A model generated the notes under the pieces. It saw only the letters and a program-made list of their open reading frames with translations, did not search any database and was not told where the DNA came from. Below are positions 1 through 9,300 of a DNA stretch of 12,984 nucleotides, in pieces (position 1 is the first letter of the stretch; every line of letters starts with the position of its first letter). A program made the translations under genes and the position numbers. Origin of the DNA: Phoronis ovalis (taxonomy: Eukaryota > Phoronida > Phoronidae); assembly GCA_028565635.1 (NCBI GenBank), contig JAOXYB010073944.1, positions 1 to 12,984 on the forward strand, written 5' to 3'.

Positions 1-2966
1 GCAGACCTCTTGTTTTAAATCATGTCATCTTGATTGTAATAATATTATTTTGATTAAATTGATAGCATTTGAAATACTTTTAAATCATAGTATTAAACTT
101 TCTACTTTAATTTCGTTTGAAATAACATACTTTTCACCTTTTAATACTTTTGTTGTGAGCTGAATATTTTTACTTGTAGCTGGAATACTTTTGTTACTGG
201 CTTTAAGTTGGAATATACGTTCATATCGAATAAGAATTTCTCTACCAGAAAGTGACGCATTATTACGGTCTGATTACCAACAAAATAAAAATGAGGTATA
301 CTATGGAGGCTATTAAATAAACAACAATGGCAAAACTTCACAACCTTACGGATTTGTAGGTTTATGAATTCTCACAAGTTGTATTATCTGAGATGGAGCT
401 GGATTTTGCTTTCCATTAGAGAAATGAACATATTGACATCAGGGAATGACTATTCAGGATCTATATTATCTTATACTGACCTCATTATACTACATACCCG
501 TAAAGTGGCGGTTGCACCTACAGCAAATTCCATACAGTACGTATGTAGGTAATAGGAATTCGTAATTCACAATCTCTGGTCTAGTTATTTTATCATATTT
601 TGTGACTAGAATTTTTATGCAAATGTTTGGTAGTCACATAAACCTATGTACGCTGCATCAAAGCATTGGCAAACCATATTCGCAAGCCAGAGTGCTAGAC
701 ATTGCATCGTTTACTGTGAGTGAAGATATGCTAAACGTATAGCATTTAGTGGAATATGTGATATTTAAATTATTTTTTATGCAAAGATGTTTTAATTGTT
801 TCAAATGCAATATCAGATGTGTATATAATTATGATCTGTATTTTTAATAGTGATATCGATAAAAATAAAAGACATCATTTTTTAGAATTTTAACTTTTAT
901 TTGTAACTTAATAAAATTTCAAAACAGTTTTAACTTGAACCGTAGCTGTTAACATGCTCATTAATTAGATTGTAGTTAAGTCAAGCCTGAAGCCCATGGT
1001 ACACATCTAGCACTATTTGACAGTATGTTAACATGATTAATTGAACTTGGTCAAATCCTATTGGATCCTTTATGTGTATGCTGGGCACTTATCAGACATA
1101 TTTCGAGATTTTTTTATTCCCAGAATCTCTGGTGTTTTACCATCAGACTGCTTAACATGTTTGATGTTAAACTATATGAGATTACAAATTGTTACCATTA
1201 TATAATCTGTATAACTATACACACACTACTGAATATTTTTTACACTCGTGTCAATACTGTGTCAAGATGTCAAATTTTATCACACTGTTTAAACAAGACA
1301 TAAGTTAACATGGCATTTTACACATGACAAATGGACATCAAGTTGGTTTTGTAAAAAATATGTTTGAACTTTCATGTCCGAGGGGTTATGAATGAAGAAG
1401 CCCTTGTACACATTTTGTAAAGTTTTATGATAGTCATGCATTGAACTGCTACTTGCAACCAAAAATACCCTTCTAATTCTTCACTTATTAGTAATTTTTT
1501 AAGTTGAAATTTCTAAATATGGTGGTCAGATTTTTTTCTTTAACTAAGAATTTCCATAATGCACTTCCTACCTGATTCTACAGTGCAGACAATGGTATCG
1601 TGTACCAAGGACTTTGCCATTCATACCAAAGATAATCGAGCCTAATGAGATTGCGAATACAAGGTCAAGGTAAACCGAATCAATGATCAGATCAGACAAT
1701 ATGAAATCTTTGTTGACCAAAACTGTCTACAACACAAAGATTTTTTATAAAACACTCATTGTCACCAAGAAGGAATATGCGATACAACATACGTTATTTT
1801 GACCGTCCTTTACTTTTTACAATCAGATGACAGCATATTAATAACAATCATATTGTGAATTTTTCAAGTTTATATAATTATTTGTATCACAGGCAATTTT
1901 CACTAAATCAGATTTGTGCAATATAATTATGTACAATCGGAGACTCCTTCATTATTGTTTATTACAGTTTTTCCAAATGCTAGTTTGTCGTCACTTCTTA
2001 CATTGTACTTCATCTTGTTTATATTCAGGTCGACATCATTCACCAATTGTAGAAATACAGAAGCAGCTGTTTGGTATGCTTCTAGCAGTTTCATCGTCCC
2101 AATTCTAGGAATACGACCACTTCACAAACCAAAAGATAAAGTACACCGTACAGTGTGACAACAGCGGATTTGAATACAAACTGTAAACAACTTTTTACTA
2201 TAATTTAGCACCCAAACATCACCCTATGCAACAGGGTTACATAATCGAGCCTGCTGTGCAATGAAAAACAAATGCAAAGTAACATGATTACAAACTTTAC
2301 TAAAATCATATTTTTACCACCAATTTTTTACTGAACAGCATAAAAATCACAGCCTTTGCTTTTCAATATTTACAATCTTTTATCATCTGCACAAAATTTT
2401 CCAAGGTTCACAAAAAATAAAATAAATATTAACTTCCAACACATGGTTTCTTCTTTGGGACAAATATAGAAATAACACAAAATGTTTATCAGTAGTATAT
2501 GCTAAATTTACAAATTCAAAAATGCCTTTAAGCAAATATACAAATTAAATAATTATGCTTTGTAATCAACTTTTAAAGCAAGGTGCAACCTCCTCTTTAA
2601 CAGCTGCAATGACGCTTTTCCCAGAATTCAAGCACTAAATGAAGTTCACTTATGACAGGAATACGGCTACTTCGGAATCCTAGAAATGTTTTTTTTGGAT
2701 TTACAATTAAATGTTACACTGACACAGGATTGCTGTCACCATTAACACAACACTGACAAGAGCGATTATAAATGCATAAAACTAGAACAAGCTACACGTA
2801 GGTCATTTAAAACAGTCCTGCTGCAGACCATGTCAACTCTCAGCACAAGTTTTTAAAACTACACAACACAATATTAATAATGAGGATCCCACATGGGTCA
2901 TCCCAAGTTGTTTCTTCTTATCTAGCTAAACCATGACAACTTGAAAGTTTATGATAACTTAAAAAC

Positions 2967-2981
2967 ATATATATATATATA
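2967..2981. repeat. Short (AT)n microsatellite
   Basis: A pure run of seven AT units plus one A, flanked by A-rich sequence. It is probably a length-variable simple repeat with no evident function. Confidence 0.9.
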
Positions 2982-3075
2982 ACACTTACATTACATTTAA
3001 ATAATACAAACTACCACTAATGAATAATATGAAGTTGTCACGAAGAAGGTTTAAGTTATACTTATCAACACTGCT

Positions 3076-3083
3076 TATTTACA
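3076..3083 (-). promoter_or_regulatory. Pumilio-type response element motif (distal 3' UTR only)
   Basis: The minus strand reads TGTAAATA, a full match to the PUF-protein consensus UGUANAUA. A second identical motif is at 2367-2374. Both lie downstream of the CREBRF-like stop codon on the transcribed strand but beyond the proximal poly(A) signal at 3125-3130. They would be in mRNA only if a distal site is used. Eight-base motifs are common in AT-rich DNA, so this is weak. Confidence 0.2.
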
Positions 3084-3104
3084 ACACTTTTTTACAAAGA
3101 ACAA

Positions 3105-3304
3105 TTATTTCCTATTGTTGTAAATTTATTTTTATGGCTTCACACCTTTTAAGTGCATTAGCTTCCACTAGTTAAGGCAAAGTAACACCTATCGTATATT
3201 AATTATGTAATACTGAGATGGCTTTGTTTAGTTCTTGGTATTATGCCATCCAATCTTTGACCCCCATAATATTCAGTAGTCTCAATAGGTCTCTATTGAC
3301 AGTT
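3105..3304 (-). other. CREBRF: Proximal 3' UTR of the CREBRF-like gene
   Basis: Sequence between the TAA stop (3305-3307) and the predicted cleavage zone about 20 nt past the AATAAA at 3125-3130. The left end is estimated, not seen. Longer 3' UTR isoforms reaching into the left flank are possible. Confidence 0.45.
3125..3130 (-). terminator. Polyadenylation signal AATAAA
   Basis: The minus strand reads AATAAA about 175 nt past the stop codon. It is followed within about 20-50 nt by T/GT-rich sequence (TTGTTCTTTG, then GTGTTG) of the kind expected for a downstream element. It is the only AATAAA on this strand between about 2000 and the stop codon, so it is the best candidate for the proximal poly(A) site. 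Confidence 0.5.
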
Positions 3305-3396
3305 TTAATATTTTAAACCCTTTTTGACATCACCCGAGGCATACTTGTCCAAAACTGTGTTGACATATTCTGTTGTATGTCCAGCAATCATATGTG
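3305..3396 (-). CDS. CREBRF: Coding exon 8 (C-terminus and stop)
   Basis: The acceptor TTTTTTTAG ends at 3397. The exon begins CA, completing a Thr codon split across intron 7 (phase 1). It encodes 29 residues ending LKY, then TAA at 3305-3307. The segment [20 protein letters not shown] matches the conserved C-terminal block of CREBRF (G-x-T-x-E-[FY]-V-N-x-V-L-[ED]-K). This match, with phase agreement, makes the exon secure although it is only 92 nt. The tail after it is shorter than in vertebrates. Confidence 0.92.
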
Positions 3397-6300
3397 CTAA
3401 AAAAATGATTGTAATAAACTTCAAAATAATTATGTGAAAGAATGTATTGAGCAAACTAACTTATTTTCAAAGCAATTATGAAATTTGGCAAACACAAGCA
3501 AGCACAAAATTAACAACAAAATTAATGCACTGGCTTGTCAATTGGCCTGTCTTTGAATACTTAGTATCCATACTATGTATATATCTATCAGCTAGATACC
3601 GTACCGCTCATGCAGTAAAAAGAGTAAGATTTGTTTTTTTTGGATATCTGAGTAATTATAATTTTAATAAATAAAACATGTTTTACTGATTACAAAACTT
3701 TAATACCATAGTAGGAATCAACACCTTCAAGTTTTATCAACTTACAGTAAATAAAATTGTGCTTCATAGCTTTTGATATGTTAAAGAAATTAACAGTCTA
3801 AATTGACATTTGCACTTACTTAAATGTGTCTTGATCAAGTTGTCCAACTTAAACGTCATTTTATCTTCAAATGTTTCTTGCGGGTTTTGAAATCTTTTCT
3901 TCAATTCACCTTTAATTCCTGACAAAACTAAGTTTAGTTTTTCATGTTCACTATCAAGTCCGAACAGTTTGATTTTGTTTGCCTCGTGCTGCGCCTTTTT
4001 TTTCAAACGGCATGCCCTGAAATTAAAGATATCTAACATGTAACAAATAGTCAGCAATCACCCATAGCAGCCTATGATTAGCTCCACAGATGCCACATGG
4101 CATAATCAATACAGTGTGGTGTTATTGCTAAAAGAATTCGCTACACAGGTTCCCAACCAGAGACAGTGCACAGACATCTTAACATGAACCAATACAAGCC
4201 GCCATTTCTTTGGTTTAGGGAAATAGATCATAATATTTCCATAGCATCATGATGTACACGCAACAGTTTCTGTAACAACATTTCCAGGTTGAACAAAAAC
4301 ATAATTTAACGGTAAAACAGTCTGAAAAATAGTAAATTTTATTTGATGAATTATTATTGAAATGAATCGATACAATCAAAACTTCTGTAAAGAAAATAAA
4401 CAACTTTGTTGACCATGTAGCCTCATCAGAAATTAATATGAACAAGTATAAGCTTAAAATACCTTGAAGCAAGTTTATTTTTTTCTCTGCGTGATCTTTG
4501 CCTTGCATTGACTGGTAACTCACACACTGGCGTCATATCATTAATGCACTTGGTCAGCTTTCTCAGTTCTTGTCCAATATTGTGCAATCGCTTTGGATTT
4601 GGTGAGACATCATTTCCATCGCCCCGTCTTTGCTTCCCACCATTAATTATACCTGCGACTCTCCGTTGACCTGGATCAAAGACAGGGTCGTGGAATTTAC
4701 TTAAGACATGGGGGTCGGGTTGTTCAACATAAAGACAAAGTCTTGACCCCTTGGGGCCTTTCGACTGAATGTTATATAGCCAAAATGGCTTGTCAGAATC
4801 TAGCTCACAATTGTCGAAATGTTGTGATGGACTGTTAGAACTAGCCACTGAGTCTAAAACAAGAAAACTAAGCTGTGTAAAATGGGAATACAAAACATGT
4901 TTGGAGGAGTGCTCAGATTACATCTCATCTGTTGTAGTAGATGCAGAAGCCCCAAAAGATGGATCTTTTTTAAATAATGTTTTATTAGATGATTGCCTGT
5001 TTTTCTTTTGTCGAGTTGCAGAATCATTTAACTTAACATACATCTGATGCTCAACTGAAGGACTTATTTCATACTCTTAGACGTATTGAGTGGCATGATG
5101 ACTTACTGTTGTCAGTACAAAAATCCGAACACTCCTTCCTTAATATTTACCAATAAATTATCAGAACATTTAAAAATGCTGTGCTGGTTTTCTTTTGAAG
5201 GATTTGCCTGTTTCAAAACATTGTTCCTACAAATTTCTGACTGCATTACCACTGCAGAGTGCCATCAGATAATAATCAACTAATATATCAAATTAATGAG
5301 ATAGAAATAGCACATTCTCTATTATACTTGTTTGAGACAAACTAAATTAAATTACAAACACTGAATAATAATAGGTTTCACTCTTACCAGGCCAATCAAT
5401 GGGCACCCACTGCCATTAGCAACCACACAACTTAATTTACACCATTTATGCATAATAACTAAATTATATATATATCAATAAAATACTTACCAATATCAGT
5501 CGACATTTCTTCTTCTTCATCACTATGATCAGAATCATCCATGTCTTCAAAATCATCTTCTTGCAAGTCAACTTCTTCAACATCTGTAACCAAACATTAA
5601 ATTAACTTTATGATAACATCCAGTTTCAAATAAAAAAATTTTAGTTAGTAATTTCAATTTTAGTTTGATTTTAAACCTGCATTTATTTCTGATTAACCTT
5701 ACCAAGAGTTTTAAGTTAACATACATCGACTTACCTGCATCACTTTCTGACTTGAACCGTTTGCAAGTAGAACCACCAGCAGTCCCCTCTTCATGAATAA
5801 ATTGTTTAATCTCCTCCCACTTCTCATCTAAGCTTCCGAACGATTTATCATCAACAGCCGATGAATATGTTGCTCGACTACTTTTTGAAACTGTTGGTTG
5901 ATGTCGTAACATTATATGTGGTGATTGTCTGGCCTTCGAAGAGAGTAACTGTTGTAACGATACATTGTCCATATGTGATGCTTTACTAGCAGTCTGCGCA
6001 TTAATAGAGCCTACTACTTTTGGCATAACAGAAAGTTTGGCACTCACAGAGTAATTCATCGGGTCTGATACCAAAGGTTTTCTTACAGCTTTTAAGTCAC
6101 TGGAGATAATACAAGAAGATGGAATAGTAACTGGCATCATAGCTGGTTGGTTACACAAAACCTCCCTATTCCTACTGACACCTTTACTACTTCCAATATC
6201 ATCAAAGAAGTTCATTGAGTCTGAAGAGTTCAATTCCGCCAATGTAGGCCCTTGAATAACGTCACTTGAATCCACTTGAAAGACTTCTTCAATGTTTAAC

Positions 6301-9300
6301 AACCCCATTTCTTTTCCAGACCATGTAGTTTTAACGTTATCACCTCTTTCTGAGGTTGCTGTTAAGCCAGTGTTCGCAGTCCAAGTATTTATACTTGTAG
6401 TTTCCATGGCAGGGTTCAACGAGCTCAGATCATTAACATATTCATCCATTTTCACATCATCTCCCATTGGACAATTTGATCCACATGCACCATCATAAAA
6501 ATTTTGCATGTCTGTACGTTCTTGTTCATACATATATAAAGAATTTGGGCTGGAAGCGTATGCACTCAACTCCAAACCCAAAGAGTCCTCCCCATAGCCA
6601 GGGGATGGATAGCTATTATTTGAAGTATAATTGCCCTCCACTTCACCACCTCCGTTTGGATGTCCCTGAAAATAATATACAAAATCAGTATTGAAACATA
6701 TTAAAAGAAACAATCACTTATACAGGCAGATTTAATGTACATAGTAGACTATTAGTGTGCAGCCACTAGACGGTTAATACTCAGCACCAGGTGTCGCCCT
6801 ACCTTCAGTTAATTATTTTCATATGTTTGCCACCAATGTCTAATATTGGATAGCTAGGGGTACATTCTTCTATCTGTAGAACTTCATAGATATATTAAGC
6901 CACAACATATTTTCTGAACACTATATAGCTATAATCACCGCTGGTACAAAAGTGAATAGCTGACAAACTAAAAATTGTCTTGTAACCACACACAGATCAT
7001 GCATAAAGATATGAACTTTGCTGGTACAAAAGTGAATAGCTGACAAACTAAAAATTGTCTTATAACCACACACAGATCATGCATAAAGATATGAACTTTG
7101 TATCGATCCTAAAATATCCTAACCACGAAAAATCTAGGTGTGAACTTAATTTGAAATGCATCCTGTGCATACAAGTGTTGCAAAATATCATTATATAGTG
7201 TTGGATACTTGCCATTGACAATTTTCTTTAAAAAAAAAGTTTTATTTGATGCAACCACTGGGTCAATCCAGTGATTTTCAACAGGATTTTGATATCTTCA
7301 GTTTGGTCAGTCAATTATATAGCTGTTTCACAAGTTTTTTTTAATTCCTGACCTGAACACAAGGCAAGTGCCACTATTTTTAAACCAATTAAGCAATACA
7401 AATATAAGAAACAAATAAATTCTAACATCTTGTATTAATTTTGCCAATTCCTTGAAACTGTAACAAGAAAATGTGGAGTGCTATATTACACCCTTTTTAT
7501 GCAATACCAACATGAAATGCTTTTTTCACTTGTAGATTTACAAGATTTACTATAAAAAACAGTGAAGCTACTCTGGTGCACTATTATTGTCAGCAATAAA
7601 TGGTTTAGAATTAACAATTAAAGAATACAATACTGTAACAATTAATATATATAAGATAATAAGAGCTATAGGTTTAATCCACAAGCATGACAAGATTTTT
7701 TTATAAACATTATTACTTATTTAATAAGTCAATTTCTTTTGACAATTTACAAAACACAAAACTTCATAATACAAGCCCTTCAGCAATTTATTATCATCTT
7801 CCAGATAATTACCATATACCATGATTTTACTAAATCAAGTATTCTAAACCTACTTGGCAATTATAGAAAATTAATAAATTTTTCAAATAGGTTATCTGAA
7901 GTCTAGTACAGAAAGGTCAAGCCATTCTTAGTTGAAAAACAATAATCAACTGACAAATGATGTCATATGACAAATATAACCTTGAACAGTACCACAGAAA
8001 ATCAAGGTTATGAATAAAGACTGACATAACAGTATCATAAAAGTTAAAATTGAATTTTATTTATTATTCATTTAACAGGTAACTGTTAAATTAATAAGCA
8101 AATTAGTATCCTAGCTCTGCTAGATAAACAAAACGAGCTTAAAAATTGACAAATGATATGAAGCAATAAAAAGGTTGTAAGTGTGCAGGTGTCTTTGTAC
8201 TTTTATCATATTTTTTGGTTATTTTCAGAACATGTGTTTTTTGCCTAATCATATCTTTTGTTATTAAACTGATGAGAATACTAAAAGTATATGTAGCCTA
8301 TATATGTACTATTCCAGTGCTGCAAGTACATCACAGCTTAGTAATTCATATGATATAACAGCTAAATTATATCTAAATAATTCTTTTTTAAATTAAGAAA
8401 AAAATTGTAAAAAGTCTGTTACAATATCCCCTATGCCAAAGCTCTTAATAAATGTAACATGCAAATTTTTGTTTTAAATATATCTTATTGATCCTCCATA
8501 AAACTAACCCTTATGAACCAGAAACCATGCAGGCATCAGCTGAGTAACAAGTGCTTGGGTAGCTAATTTACATTATTTACAGCTATCTCTTAACAACCCT
8601 GGATTACCTGAATGTGCAAATCAGCTGTTTGATCAGCTGTTTCTATCATGATGTGAAGTATTTCACAATGTTGATCATAACAAAAAAATGAGTGCATAGC
8701 TTTTAATATAACTACCAGGACATATTTTATGGGTTGGTTGGTTTGAACATACAATGAACTTTCCCTAACCTAGCATCTAGTGCCTTCTTTTTTACCTCAG
8801 ACTGCTCACTGCTGGTGGGTGAGAAGATCTGATATTACTACTGGTAGAGCTAAAATTATAAAATATATAAAAGAATTCCAGCTCCAATTGAATCCTGAAT
8901 CTACCTCTGATAGAACACTTATAAAATGTTTAATTTTTGATGGATTACAAGAGAATCTAGAGATTCACCCTTCCCCAGAAAATGTCTTCAAACATTTTCT
9001 TTATGGAAAAATTGTAGGACTTATAACACTATAAATATTACACTTAGTTTTGAACAGGTTGGTAATCCTTGACATTTATTTACAACTTTGGCACCATGAT
9101 ACACAGTGTTCTCCATAAAATAGTTTATACATGCTCCAGGCCAATGATATTATATATGTAAACCCCAAACATGGATAAATAAAATGTTGATAAATAATAC
9201 AAGGTTTATTTACTAAAGTTCATTGGTGCCCTGAACAAGTATAAGTTTTTCGTGGAAATCACTGATACAATTTTGTCAACTCCATCTAATCAAGAACAGA

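Larger units (their letters stand above)
1..3104. other. Gene-free left flank (possible distal 3' UTR)
   Basis: No coding region can be supported here. All open frames are under about 80 codons, lack recognisable domains, and are of a size expected by chance in AT-rich DNA. The right part could be distal 3' UTR of the minus-strand CREBRF-like gene if polyadenylation at 3125-3130 is bypassed. Further minus-strand AATAAA hexamers occur at 1958-1963 and 896-901. The stretch also contains a short AT microsatellite and one Pumilio-type motif at 2367-2374; a second, at 3076-3083, lies near its right edge. No tRNA, rRNA or transposon signature was recognised. Confidence 0.5.

Noticed and set aside
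1633-2251. ATAATCGAGCCT occurring twice
   Set aside because: A 12-base direct match with no flanking similarity; insufficient for a repeat family.
141-3674. Short open frames in the left flank and intron 7, both strands (for example 141-341 minus, 364-552 plus, 1061-1303 plus, 1914-2158 plus, 3447-3674 plus)
   Set aside because: Low-complexity or hydrophobic random-looking peptides, no domain, no splice or poly(A) context, and lengths expected by chance in AT-rich DNA.
4215-4523. Minus-strand open frame over intron 6 and the end of exon 6
   Set aside because: It is in a different frame from the real exon 6 and mostly intronic; the peptide is Cys/Phe/Tyr-rich and not protein-like.
4769-5047. 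Plus-strand open frame of 92 codons
   Set aside because: It is antisense to exons 5 and 6, whose minus-strand reading matches CREBRF; a shadow.
6292-6694. Plus-strand open frames antisense to exon 3
   Set aside because: Shadows of the strongly supported minus-strand coding exon.
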